From contig OY970300.1 of assembly GCA_963716245.1 (NCBI GenBank), positions 930,001 to 994,000 on the forward strand: a DNA stretch of 64,000 bases. Reading direction: 5' to 3'. The notes under the pieces were generated by a model that was given only the letters and a program-made list of their open reading frames with translations, was not told the origin of the DNA and made no database searches. Positions within the stretch are counted from its first letter, which is position 1, and each line of letters begins with the position of its first letter. Source of the DNA: VRUE01 sp963716245 (lineage in GTDB: Bacteria; Actinomycetota; Thermoleophilia; Solirubrobacterales; 70-9). Shown here piece by piece: positions 16,144 through 24,505 of the stretch. The position numbers were made by a program, and so were the translations under genes.

Positions 16144-17496
16144 GTGGACCGCAGAGCGGAGAACGGGCAGGCGCTGATCCTCGCGATCGGCGGGGCCTTC
16201 GCGCTGATCGCGGCGGCGCTGGCGCTCGTCGCGATCGCCGGTGCGGTGACGGGCAAGGGGAGGGCGCAGCGGGCGGTCGACCTCGCCGCGATCTCGGCGG
16301 CGCGCTCGATGCGGGACGATCTCCCGCGCCTGCTCTCGCCGCCCCGGCTGCCGAACGGCATGCCGAATCCGCGCCACCTGGGCAAGCCCGAGTACCTCCG
16401 GCATGCCCGCTCGACCGCGGCGGAGATCGCCGAGGCCAACGGGGCCGATCGGCAGCTCCTGCGCATCGCGTTCCCGGACGCCCGCTCGTTCGCGCCGCTG
16501 AGGGTGAAAGTCGGGCTCGCGGCCGACCTCGCAAGTGCGCCCGGCGGGGCGGAGGTCGAGGTCTCGGCCGAAGCGGAAGCGGCGGCGCCGTCGAGCGGGT
16601 CTACGGCGCCGTCGATGATGGCGACGGGCGGGGGGTACGGCGGTCCGCTGGTCCATCGGCAGGGGGAGGGGATGCGCCCGGACGTTGCAGCGGCGTTCGA
16701 CCGGATGGCGGCCGCCGCCTCGCGCGACGGGATCGCTCTGATCGTCAGCTCGGGCTTCCGCTCCGACGCCGAGCAGGCGGCGCTGTTCGCCGCCAATCCG
16801 GACCCCCGCTGGGTCGCACCGCCCGGCAAGTCGCTGCACCGCTGCGCGACCGAGCTCGATCTCGGCCCCGAGTCGGCGTACGGCTGGCTGGCGGCCAACG
16901 CCGACCGCTTCGGCTTCGTCCAGCGCTACTCGTGGGAGGCATGGCATTACGGCTTCGCGGCCGGCCCGCCGCCGTGCTCGGCGGCGGGCGAGGCAGTCGC
17001 GACGGGTGGATCGCTCACCGGCGCGGGCCCAGACGGAGGCTTCGCCGGCACGGGCGGCCTGCCCGCGTTCGTGCCCTCTCGATTTCGCGGGCCGCTCCTC
17101 AGCGCTGCGGCGCGATGGAACGTCTCGGCGGCTCTGCTGGCTGCACAGCTGATGGCGGAGTCGAACTTCAACCCCTATGCGGTCTCCCCGGCCGGCGCTC
17201 AGGGCATCGCGCAGTTCATTCCCTCCACCGCAGCCGCCTACGGCCTCGACGATCCATTCGATCCCGATGCCGCCATCGATGCCCAGGCCCATCTGATGTC
17301 GGACCTGTTGCGGCAGTTCGGCGGCTCTCCGCAGCTCGCCCTCGCCGCATACAACGCCGGCCCCGGCGCCGTCGAAGCGTGCGACTGCGTCCCCTCCTAC
17401 CCGGAGACCCAGGCGTACGTGACCCGCATCCTCGCCCTGCTCGGAGGCGCCGGCGCTTTGGCCGCTCCGGCCTTCGAAGTGAGGTTGATCGCCTAG
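16144..17496 (+). CDS. TadG-like / VanY carboxypeptidase / SLT lytic transglycosylase fusion
   Basis: 450 residues in three parts. Residues 1-60: Tad-like N-terminus (GQALILAIGGAFALIAAALALVAIAGAV, then AVDLAAISAARSM), one membrane helix. Residues about 170-275: D-alanyl-D-alanine carboxypeptidase (VanY) domain with SSGFRSDAEQ, the metal ligands in SLHRCATELDLG and the EAWHYGF motif. Residues about 310-415: soluble lytic transglycosylase with catalytic Glu in LMAESNFNPYAVSPAGAQGIAQF and AYNAGPGAVEAC. The product should be anchored outside the membrane and cut both peptide and glycan bonds of peptidoglycan. A shared upstream element links it to the TadE-like genes. Confidence 0.85.
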   Translation: MDRRAENGQALILAIGGAFALIAAALALVAIAGAVTGKGRAQRAVDLAAISAARSMRDDLPRLLSPPRLPNGMPNPRHLGKPEYLRHARSTAAEIAEANGADRQLLRIAFPDARSFAPLRVKVGLAADLASAPGGAEVEVSAEAEAAAPSSGSTAPSMMATGGGYGGPLVHRQGEGMRPDVAAAFDRMAAAASRDGIALIVSSGFRSDAEQAALFAANPDPRWVAPPGKSLHRCATELDLGPESAYGWLAANADRFGFVQRYSWEAWHYGFAAGPPPCSAAGEAVATGGSLTGAGPDGGFAGTGGLPAFVPSRFRGPLLSAAARWNVSAALLAAQLMAESNFNPYAVSPAGAQGIAQFIPSTAAAYGLDDPFDPDAAIDAQAHLMSDLLRQFGGSPQLALAAYNAGPGAVEACDCVPSYPETQAYVTRILALLGGAGALAAPAFEVRLIA

Positions 17497-17516
17497 CAAT
17501 GGGCTAAGTTATGTGC

Positions 17517-17780
17517 ATGCGTTTACACATTAACCTGGATGACGACATGGCCAGGGAGATCGACCAGCTGGCGGGCCCCCGGAACCGCAGCAAATACATC
17601 CGCGAGGCCATCGCGGCGAAGGTCGAGGTGGATCGAAGGGTCGCCGCGCGTCGTCGGTTGTTCGGATCCGTGCCCGACTTCGCGCCCTGGATGACCCCGG
17701 AGTGGATAAGCGAAAACCGGAAGCGGGAAGGCCGGGAGCGAGACGAGAAGCTCGCCAGGCACTGGCGACGCGAGGACTGA
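17517..17780 (+). CDS. vapB: Ribbon-helix-helix antitoxin (VapB-like)
   Basis: 87 residues from ATG 17517; ATG 17511 would add two residues. TAAGTT (17505-17510) is 6 nt upstream of 17517 and TAGCAAT is 10 nt upstream of 17511, so either could be leaderless. MRLHINLDDDMAREIDQLAG then RSKYIREAIAAKVE is a ribbon-helix-helix DNA-binding domain. The remaining 45 residues are charged and contain PWMTPEWISENRK, likely toxin-binding. The PIN gene starts 5 nt after its stop. Confidence 0.8.
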   Translation: MRLHINLDDDMAREIDQLAGPRNRSKYIREAIAAKVEVDRRVAARRRLFGSVPDFAPWMTPEWISENRKREGRERDEKLARHWRRED

Positions 17781-17785
17781 GCAAA

Positions 17786-18172
17786 GTGGGCTTGGTGCTC
17801 GATACCTCGGTCGTGATCGACCTTCTGCGCGGCTACGTGGCGGACGAGTCGGTGCTCGACCCGATTCGCGAGCCGATGATGATCTCGACCATCACGACTC
17901 ACGAGGTCTTTGTCGGCTTACGCGACGGGGAGAGCGATCTGACCGGGGCGGTGCTCGCCAGCTTTGCCGTCGTTCCGTTTGGTGTCGCAGAGGCAGAGCT
18001 GAGTGCGCGCTGGCGCAGGGAATATCGCGCTCAGGGCATCACGTTGAAGTTCGAGGACACTGCGATTGCGGCCACTGCTGCCATCCGCAACGTTCCCCTT
18101 GCCACCGGCAACCTCAAGGACTTCCCGATGCCGGAGCTGCGCGTCGAGCGGTGGCCACCACCGCCCGTCTAG
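17786..18172 (+). CDS. vapC: PIN-domain ribonuclease toxin (VapC-like)
   Basis: 128 residues from GTG 17786; GTG 17795 is possible. The PIN acidic residues are in VLDTSVVIDLLRG, THEVFVGLRDGE, KFEDTAIAATA and TGNLKDFPMPELRVE. This pattern is typical of VapC toxins. It pairs with the antitoxin just upstream; together with 15499-16081 it brackets the TadG-VanY-SLT gene with toxin modules on both sides. Confidence 0.85.
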   Translation: MGLVLDTSVVIDLLRGYVADESVLDPIREPMMISTITTHEVFVGLRDGESDLTGAVLASFAVVPFGVAEAELSARWRREYRAQGITLKFEDTAIAATAAIRNVPLATGNLKDFPMPELRVERWPPPPV

Positions 18173-18183
18173 ACTGCCGCGCG

Positions 18184-18657
18184 ATGACCACCGTCGAGAT
18201 CCAGGGCGTAGAGGGGATGCGGTCACTGATCGGCCAGGAGATCGGGCCGAGCGAGTGGCGGACCGTGACCCAGGACGACATCGACACGTTCGCCCGCATC
18301 TCCGGCGACGACCAGTGGATCCACGTCGATCCCGAGCGGGCCAGGAGCGAGAGCCCGTTCGGAACCACGATCGCCCACGGCAATCTGACCCTCTCGCTGG
18401 TCGACGGCTTCCGCAAGGAGCTGATCTCCTCCAGCGGCTTCGCCCTCGGCGTCAACTACGGCTGGAACAAGATCCGCTTCCCCGCTCCCGTTCCGGTCGA
18501 TTCCCGCGTCCGCGGAAGGGCCGAGGTCGTCTCCGTGGACGAGGTCGGCGACGGCTGGCACCAAGTAGTCACCCGCTTCACCCTCGAGGTCGAGGGCTCC
18601 GAGAAGCCGTGCTTCGTGGGCGACTCGGTCACGCGGGTAATGGCGCCCGCCGGCTGA
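18184..18657 (+). CDS. MaoC-like hot-dog dehydratase
   Basis: 157 residues from ATG 18184, 8 nt after TAGACT (18170-18175). The catalytic pattern DIDTFARISGDDQWIHVDPERA with its Asp and His is that of MaoC/(R)-specific enoyl-CoA hydratases, and FGTTIAHGNLTLSL is the second conserved block. FVLGVNYGWNKIRFPAPV-like sequence follows. Such enzymes hydrate enoyl-CoA or enoyl-ACP. It stands alone, so its pathway cannot be told from context. Confidence 0.88.
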   Translation: MTTVEIQGVEGMRSLIGQEIGPSEWRTVTQDDIDTFARISGDDQWIHVDPERARSESPFGTTIAHGNLTLSLVDGFRKELISSSGFALGVNYGWNKIRFPAPVPVDSRVRGRAEVVSVDEVGDGWHQVVTRFTLEVEGSEKPCFVGDSVTRVMAPAG

Positions 18658-18707
18658 ACCCACCAGGCGACCGGCGGTGTCGGTGAGGTGGCCCTAGCAT
18701 CGCTCTC

Positions 18708-19253
18708 GTGCCGTCATCGGGCAGCGCCCCCGTCCTGATCCTCACCGGCCCGCCGGGGGTGGGGAAGACGACGGTGGCGGAGATCCTGGCCGAGCGCTCG
18801 CCCCGTGCCGTTCATCTGGAAGCGGACGTCTTCTTCAGGTTCATCCACTCGGGCTACGTCGAGCCGTGGAAGGTCGAGTCGCATGAGCAGAACCGAACCG
18901 TGATGCGGATCGTCGGGGAGGCGGCGATCGGGTATGCGGCGGCCGGCTACTTCACCATCGTCGACGGGATCGTCATCCCGGGGTGGTTCCTTGCCCCACT
19001 GCGCGACTCCATATGGGAGGCGGGGCAGGAGGTCGCATTGGCGGTGCTCCGGGCGCCGTGCTCCACCTGCGTTGAGCGGGTTCGCGCCCGGGACGGAGTG
19101 CCGCTTGCCGATTCGGCGATCGAGCAGCTGTGGCGGAGCTTCGCCGACCTCGGTGAGCTGGAGCCGAACGCGATCGATGCCGGAGATGCGACGCCTGAGC
19201 AGATCGCCGATGTCCTCGCGGCGAAGCTGGGGGCAGGGCGCCTGAAGCTCTGA
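18708..19253 (+). CDS. P-loop kinase-like protein
   Basis: 181 residues. Walker A is TGPPGVGKTTVAEIL (residues 13-27), then HLEADVFFRFIHSG, where an Asp replaces the substrate loop seen in shikimate or chloramphenicol phosphotransferase-like kinases. CVERVRARDGVPLADSAIEQLW provides the Arg-rich lid. It probably phosphorylates a small molecule. TAGCAT (18695-18700) is 7 nt before the GTG, so a leaderless transcript is likely. Confidence 0.72.
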   Translation: MPSSGSAPVLILTGPPGVGKTTVAEILAERSPRAVHLEADVFFRFIHSGYVEPWKVESHEQNRTVMRIVGEAAIGYAAAGYFTIVDGIVIPGWFLAPLRDSIWEAGQEVALAVLRAPCSTCVERVRARDGVPLADSAIEQLWRSFADLGELEPNAIDAGDATPEQIADVLAAKLGAGRLKL

Positions 19254-19313
19254 GTTCCTATCGGCGGAGGGCGGGCACCCGCCGTGGCCGGCGGGGTGCC
19301 ACGCCGCTCGCGG

Positions 19314-19748
19314 CTATTCGACGGTGAGCGTCCCTTCCATGCCGCCTTCGCGGTGGCCGGGCACGGAGCAGAAGAAGACGTATTTGCCGGGTTTCAGGTC
19401 TTTGATCGTGGCGGTGTCGGAGCCGTCGGTGATCACTTCGGTGTCGGCGATGACTTTGCCGCTCTCGTCTTCGATGTCGGCGTCGTGGCCGATCGGCTGG
19501 GGGTTGGTGAATTCGAGCGTCGCTTCGCCGGCTTTGGCCGTCATCAGGTCGGACGCGAAGGCGAGCCCGCTGTCCGCGGCCGCGATCTCGATCGTCGAGC
19601 TGCCGCCGCCTCCGTCGCCGCTTGCGGCGCCGTTGGTCGCTCCGCCGCCGGTCTCGGTCGTGGTCGTCGGGTTGTCGTCATCGCCTCCGCAGGCGACGAG
19701 CGCGACGGATGCGAGGGCCAGGGCGAGGAAAGCAGCAACCTTCTTCAT
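19314..19748 (-). CDS. Cupredoxin-like lipoprotein
   Basis: 144 residues. Lipoprotein signal with lipobox LVAC (Cys about residue 20), then an acidic and Thr/Gly-rich linker to about residue 52. The mature domain has the type 1 copper ligands: His in PIGHDADIED, Cys in FFCSVPGH, His in PGH and Met in GGMEGTL. It is thus a plastocyanin/azurin-like electron carrier outside the membrane. A ribosome site (AAGGATC) precedes the ATG. It converges on the P-loop kinase gene. Confidence 0.88.
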   Translation of the reverse strand: MKKVAAFLALALASVALVACGGDDDNPTTTTETGGGATNGAASGDGGGGSSTIEIAAADSGLAFASDLMTAKAGEATLEFTNPQPIGHDADIEDESGKVIADTEVITDGSDTATIKDLKPGKYVFFCSVPGHREGGMEGTLTVE

Positions 19749-19796
19749 CTGGAGATCCTTTCGGTGGGAGGCCGGGACTCGAAGGGAATGTAACGC

Positions 19797-20621
19797 TCAG
19801 CGACCCTCGAAAACGGGCTCCTCGCCACCGAAGAAGGCGGTGACGCCGTTGCGCAGGTCCTCGGTCGCCATGCTGTCGGCGATGCCGTGTCGCTCCAGCT
19901 GCAGGTGCTCGGCGATGCCGTTCTCGATGCTCTGGCCGCAGAGCAGTTTCGCCATCCGCACGTAGTGAGGCGCCTTCGCGGCCAGCTTCTCGGCCTTGGC
20001 GCGGGCGCGGTCGAGCAGCTCGTCGGGCGCGACGACCTCGGCGACGATCTTTTCCGCCAGCGCGCTCTCGGCGTTCATGTTCGGGTCGTTGAGGAGGATC
20101 TCCAGCGCCCGGCTCGGCCCGACCACCCGCGGCAGGAAGTAGGTCATGCCGCCGTCGGGAGAGGCGCCGATCCGCCCGTAGGCGGGGGCGAAGAAGGCGG
20201 CCTCGGAGGCGATCCGCGTGTCGCAGGCGAGCGCCAGCGAGAAGCCGGCCCCGGCCGCCGGTCCGTTGACGGCGGCGATCACGGGGTAGGGAATGCGACG
20301 CAGGTCGATGATCGCCTGGTGGAGCACCTCGGCGCCGCGGCGCACCTGCGAGGGCAGGTCGACCGACTCGTCCTCGACCCCGCCCTTGAACCAGTTGACG
20401 TCGCCACCCGCGCAGAACGCCTTGCCCGCGCCGGTCACGATCAGCGCGCGCAGCGGCGCCAAGTCGGCGAGCCAGGCAAAGGCGACGGTCAGCTCGCCGA
20501 TCATCTCGGGGCTCATCGCGTTGAACGCGTCGGGCCGGTCGAGGGTCAGCGTTCCGATCCGGCCGTCGACCTCGATTCGCAGCGTGTTCAGCTCTGGCGG
20601 GTTCAAGGTCTCGGTGGGCAT
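19797..20621 (-). CDS. Enoyl-CoA hydratase/isomerase (crotonase) family protein
   Basis: 274 residues from the ATG at 20621, chosen because GAGGAG lies 6 nt upstream; longer starts are in frame. GRIGTLTLDRPDAFNAMSPEM, GKAFCAGGDVNWFKGG and VNGPAAGAGFSLALACDTRIAS form the crotonase oxyanion-hole framework. The catalytic Glu positions lie in the YGRIGASPDGGMTYFLPR segment, where one is replaced (Ser/Asp), so isomerase or another reaction is possible. It diverges from uvrC. Confidence 0.85.
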   Translation of the reverse strand: MPTETLNPPELNTLRIEVDGRIGTLTLDRPDAFNAMSPEMIGELTVAFAWLADLAPLRALIVTGAGKAFCAGGDVNWFKGGVEDESVDLPSQVRRGAEVLHQAIIDLRRIPYPVIAAVNGPAAGAGFSLALACDTRIASEAAFFAPAYGRIGASPDGGMTYFLPRVVGPSRALEILLNDPNMNAESALAEKIVAEVVAPDELLDRARAKAEKLAAKAPHYVRMAKLLCGQSIENGIAEHLQLERHGIADSMATEDLRNGVTAFFGGEEPVFEGR

Positions 20622-20685
20622 CTGGCTCCTCATCTCGCTCTCAGGCAGCAGTTGGCCGGGTGGCCAGGAGCCTACCCTGTGACCG

Positions 20686-22563
20686 ATGAGCGATAGGACC
20701 GACAAGCGCAGCCGCGAGGAGCGGATCGCCGAGCAGCGCCGCGACCTCCCCGACTCCGCCGGCGTCTACCTGTTCTACGACAGGGCTGGCGACCTGCTCT
20801 ACGTCGGCAAGGCCCGCTCGATTCGCAAGCGGATCTCCTCGCACTTCTCGGGCGGTGAGCCGCGGCTCACCGCCCGGATCGAGCGGATCGACTTCCTCGT
20901 CACCGCCAACGAGGCCGAGGCGCTGCTCGCCGAGCAGAGCTTCATCAAGCGCCATAGGCCGCGCTTCAACATCCGCCTGCGCGACGACAAGTCCTATCCC
21001 TATGTCTGCGTCAGCCTGGACGAGGAGTACCCGCGGGTCTACTTCACCCGCGAGAAGCACCGCTCCGGCCGTGCCTACTTCGGGCCGTTCTCCAGCGCCA
21101 AGCGGGTGCGCGAGACGCTCGACCTGCTCGGCAAGCTGTTCCAGTTCCGCACCTGTGAGGGGAGGGAGCCCGGCCGCCGCTCCGGCAGCCCCTGCCTCGA
21201 CTACTTCATCAAGCGCTGCGGGGCGCCCTGCGTCGGCTACGTCAGCCGGGACGAGTACCGGCGGAACGTCGACGCGATCGTAGACTTCCTCTCCGGCCGC
21301 TACCGGCAGATCGAGGCCGACGAGCGGGCCAAGATGGAGGCTGCGGCGGCCGCGCACGAGTTCGAGCGGGCCGCCCTGCACCGCGACCGCCTCAAGGCGA
21401 TCCAGTCGCTGTTCGAGCGCCAGCAGGTGGCGGGCGGCTCGGTCGGCGCGATCGACCTGATCGGCGTCGCGGTCGAGGCGACCGACGCCAACGCCCAGGT
21501 CTTCCAGGTCCGCGACGGCATCCTCGCCGAGCGGCAGAGCTTCTACCTGGACAACCAGGCCGAGCGCGAGCCCGCCGAGGTCGCAGAGGAGTTCATCGGC
21601 CAGTACTACTCGGCCTCTCCGGCGGTGCCGAAGACGATCGTCGTCGGCCCCTACCTCGCCGAGCGCGCCGGGCTGCTGGCGGAGGCGCTGAGCGAGCGGC
21701 GCGGCGCCCCGGTCGAGGTCCGGGTCGCCGAGCGTGGCGACAAGCGCCGCCTGCGCGAGCTGGCCGAGCGCAACGCGAAGCTCGCGCTCGACCAGGACCG
21801 GCTGCGGCGCGAGCACCGCCGCCAGCGACGGGTCGACGCGCTGGCCGACCTGCGCGAGTCACTGGGGATGGACGAGCTGCCGGTCCGCATCGAGGGCTTC
21901 GACATCTCGAACATCGGCGGCGAGCACACCGTCGCCTCGATGGTCGTCTTCGAGGGCGGCGCGACGAAGAAGTCCGACTACCGGCGCTTCAAGGTGCGCG
22001 GCGCGCGCGAAAACGGGTCCGACGACTTCGCTTCGATGGAGGAGGTGCTGGGCCGGCGGGTGGACCGCTATCTCGAACAGGTCGATCTCTCTCCGCACGA
22101 CGGCAAGCGCGACGAGAGCTTCGCCTCGCTGCCCTCGCTGGTCGTGATCGACGGCGGCAAGGGCCAGCTGGCGGCCGGGATGCGGGTGCTGCGGCCGCTG
22201 GTCGAGCGCGGCACGACGGTCGTCTCGCTCGCCAAGCGCGTGGAGGAGGTCTACGTGCCGGGTAGGCCACGCCCGCTCGACCTCGCCGCCACCTCCGAGG
22301 CCTCGAAGCTGCTGCAGCGGGTTCGCGACGAGGCGCACCGCTTCGCGATCGACCACCATCGCGGCCGCCGCGACCGGGCGATGACCGGCTCTGTGCTCGA
22401 CGGGCTGCCCGGCGTCGGCCCGGTGCGCAAGCGGGCCCTGCTGCGGCACTTCGGCTCGCCGGAGCGCTTCCTGGCCGCGACGCGCGAGGAGCTGGAGGCG
22501 GTCCCGGGCGTGCCCGGCAAGCTCGCCCGCGAGATCCACGAACAGCTGCACAGGATCGGCTGA
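20686..22563 (+). CDS. uvrC: Excinuclease ABC subunit C
   Basis: 625 residues. GIY-YIG nuclease domain at the N-terminus (DSAGVYLFYDRAGDLLYVGKARSIRKR), UVR motif region, then the RNase H-like nuclease domain (RIEGFDISNIGGEHTVASMVVFEGG, VVIDGGKGQL) and C-terminal helix-hairpin-helix (LDGLPGVGPVRKRALLRHFGS). It makes both incisions in nucleotide excision repair. TACCCT (20673-20678) is 7 nt before the ATG. It starts the uvrC-rapZ pair. Confidence 0.96.
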   Translation: MSDRTDKRSREERIAEQRRDLPDSAGVYLFYDRAGDLLYVGKARSIRKRISSHFSGGEPRLTARIERIDFLVTANEAEALLAEQSFIKRHRPRFNIRLRDDKSYPYVCVSLDEEYPRVYFTREKHRSGRAYFGPFSSAKRVRETLDLLGKLFQFRTCEGREPGRRSGSPCLDYFIKRCGAPCVGYVSRDEYRRNVDAIVDFLSGRYRQIEADERAKMEAAAAAHEFERAALHRDRLKAIQSLFERQQVAGGSVGAIDLIGVAVEATDANAQVFQVRDGILAERQSFYLDNQAEREPAEVAEEFIGQYYSASPAVPKTIVVGPYLAERAGLLAEALSERRGAPVEVRVAERGDKRRLRELAERNAKLALDQDRLRREHRRQRRVDALADLRESLGMDELPVRIEGFDISNIGGEHTVASMVVFEGGATKKSDYRRFKVRGARENGSDDFASMEEVLGRRVDRYLEQVDLSPHDGKRDESFASLPSLVVIDGGKGQLAAGMRVLRPLVERGTTVVSLAKRVEEVYVPGRPRPLDLAATSEASKLLQRVRDEAHRFAIDHHRGRRDRAMTGSVLDGLPGVGPVRKRALLRHFGSPERFLAATREELEAVPGVPGKLAREIHEQLHRIG

Positions 22564-22565
22564 CG

Positions 22566-23447
22566 ATGGCGGACGGCAAGGGCCCCAAGAGCGTCGACCT
22601 GATCGTGATCACCGGCCACTCGGGGGCCGGCAAGTCGGAGGCGATCGCGGCCTTCGAGGACGGCGGCTACTTCTGCGTCGACAATCTGCCGCCGCGGATG
22701 ATCGGCGGCCTCGGCGAGCTATTCCGCCACGAGGGCAGCGGCGTCGAGCGGGCCGCGATCGTCTCCGACGTGCGCGGCGGCGAGTACTTCGACGACCTCG
22801 TCCAAGTCCTGGAGGACCTGGAGACCGACGGGCTGAAGCCGAAGCTGCTCTTCCTCGAGGCCGACGAGGAGACCCTGCTCGACCGCTACAAGGAGACCCG
22901 CCGGCGTCACCCGCTCGCCCCGGAGGGCCGGATCGTCGACGGGATCCGCGCCGAGCGCGAGCTGCTCTCGCCCCTGCGCGCCCGGGCCGACGTGGTGATG
23001 GACACGAGCGGCCTGACCGGCGGCCTGCTGCGGCGGCGGATCGCCGAGGAGATGCTCGGCAGCCACGACGGCGGCAAGCTCGCGCTGACCCTGCTCACCT
23101 TCGGCTTCAAGAACGGGCCGCCACGCGACGCCGACCTCACCCTCGACGTCCGCTTCCTGCCCAACCCCCACTACGTCGACGAGCTGCGCCCGCAGACCGG
23201 GCTGGACGAGCCGGTCCGCGAGTACGTCGAGTCGGGGACGCAGGCGGGCGAGTTCTACGGCCGCCTGCTGCCGCTCCTGGAGTTCCTGGTGCCCGCCTAC
23301 GTCGCCGAGGGCAAGAGCCACCTGACGATCGCCGTCGGCTGCACCGGCGGGCGGCATCGCTCCGTCACCGTCGCCGACCGGATCCGCCGCGCGCTCGACG
23401 GACGCGAGGGCGTGATCGTCCGGGTGAAGCACCGCGACGCCGAATGA
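22566..23447 (+). CDS. rapZ: RapZ/YvcJ P-loop nucleotide-binding protein
   Basis: 293 residues. Walker A is ITGHSGAGKSEAI, then CVDNLPPRMI, and the C-terminal half carries GCTGGRHRSVTVADRI, the conserved block of RapZ. In enteric bacteria RapZ controls glucosamine-6-phosphate synthase through small RNAs; in monoderm bacteria its role is less clear. It starts 2 nt after uvrC. In most actinobacteria yvcK and whiA follow; here an ABC exporter does. Confidence 0.94.
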   Translation: MADGKGPKSVDLIVITGHSGAGKSEAIAAFEDGGYFCVDNLPPRMIGGLGELFRHEGSGVERAAIVSDVRGGEYFDDLVQVLEDLETDGLKPKLLFLEADEETLLDRYKETRRRHPLAPEGRIVDGIRAERELLSPLRARADVVMDTSGLTGGLLRRRIAEEMLGSHDGGKLALTLLTFGFKNGPPRDADLTLDVRFLPNPHYVDELRPQTGLDEPVREYVESGTQAGEFYGRLLPLLEFLVPAYVAEGKSHLTIAVGCTGGRHRSVTVADRIRRALDGREGVIVRVKHRDAE

Positions 23448-23457
23448 CGGTCCCAGG

Positions 23458-23564
23458 CGCCGCCATACGGCGTCCTCGGTCGATCTCCTCGGGTCACGCA
23501 CGAAAGTGCGCTCCCCTCGTCGCCCTCCCTGTGTCCTCGTCTGGCGACGCCTGGCCCTCGTCAT
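23458..23564 (+). other. Structured rapZ-ABC intergenic segment with repeat copy 1
   Basis: Two small stems lie here: CGCCG/CGGCG around a 5-nt loop (23458-23472) and CGCAC/GTGCG closed by a GAAA tetraloop (23497-23510). The last 38 bases (23527-23564) match 28738-28775 at 32 of 38 positions. TAGAAT (23576-23581) then serves as the likely -10 of the ABC gene. The function of the segment is unknown. Confidence 0.45.
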
Positions 23565-23590
23565 TCGAGCGTCCATAGAATCCGCAGGCC

Positions 23591-24505
23591 GTGGCCGAAC
23601 CCGTTATCTCAGTCCGCGGCCTGCGCAAGAGCTACGACGGCGTCGAGGCGGTGCGCGGCATCGATCTCGACGTGCACCGGGGCGAGGTCTTCGCCTTCCT
23701 CGGCCCCAACGGGGCTGGCAAGACGACCACGGTCGAGATCCTCGAGGGCTACCGCAAGCGCGACGCCGGCACCGTCGAGGTGCTCGGCGAGGACCCGGCC
23801 CGCGCCGATCGGGAGTGGCGCGAGCGGATCGGCGTCGTCCTGCAGAGCTGCCGGCTCGACCCCTACCTGACCGTGCGCGAGTCGCTCGAGCTATACGCCG
23901 GCTACTACCGCGCGCCGCGGCCGATCGACGAGACGATCGAGCTGGTCGGGCTCGGCTCCAAGGCCGGCGCGCGGACCGCCGGGCTCTCCGGCGGCCAGCA
24001 GCGCCGCCTCGACGTCGGCATGGCGCTGATCGGCGACCCGGAGCTGCTCTTCCTCGACGAGCCGACGACCGGATTCGACCCCTCGGCCCGCCGCCAGGCG
24101 TGGGAGACGATCGCCGGCCTGCGCGAGCTCGGAAAGACCGTCTTCCTGACCACCCACTACATGGACGAGGCCCAGCGGCTCGCCGACCGGGTGGCGGTGA
24201 TCGCCGCCGGCGAGGTGGTCGCCGGCGGGACGCCGGAGGACCTCGGCGACCGGGGGAGCCGCCCGGCCACGGTCAGCTTCCGGCTGCCCGCAGGCGTCGC
24301 CGCCGGTGAGTTGCCGGACGGGTTCGAGCCGGTGGCGGCGAACGGCAGCGGCACGGTCAGGCTGAGCACCGGCGACCCGGTCGCGATGCTCAACGAGCTG
24401 ACCGGCTGGGCGCTCGGCCGGGGCCTCGACCTCGAGGGCCTGGAAGTCACCAGGCCCAGCCTCGAGGACGTCTACCTCTCGCTGATCTCGGAGGAGACGC
24501 GATGA
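23591..24505 (+). CDS. ABC-2 type exporter ATPase
   Basis: 304 residues. Walker A GPNGAGKTTTVEIL, signature LSGGQQRRLDVGMAL, Walker B LLFLDEPTTGFDP and switch region TTHYMDEAQ are intact. The C-terminal 80 residues are the extra domain common in DrrA/NodI-like ATPases. Such pairs export drugs, lipids or polysaccharides. TAGAAT 9 nt before the GTG suggests a leaderless start. The permease gene overlaps its stop (ATGA). Confidence 0.92.
   Translation: MAEPVISVRGLRKSYDGVEAVRGIDLDVHRGEVFAFLGPNGAGKTTTVEILEGYRKRDAGTVEVLGEDPARADREWRERIGVVLQSCRLDPYLTVRESLELYAGYYRAPRPIDETIELVGLGSKAGARTAGLSGGQQRRLDVGMALIGDPELLFLDEPTTGFDPSARRQAWETIAGLRELGKTVFLTTHYMDEAQRLADRVAVIAAGEVVAGGTPEDLGDRGSRPATVSFRLPAGVAAGELPDGFEPVAANGSGTVRLSTGDPVAMLNELTGWALGRGLDLEGLEVTRPSLEDVYLSLISEETR

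Noticed and set aside
19254..19313. Terminator between the convergent P-loop kinase and cupredoxin genes
   Set aside because: GGCGGG-CA-CCCGCC and related GC-rich stems exist, but with a 2-nt loop and no T-run. Not distinct enough from background to annotate.
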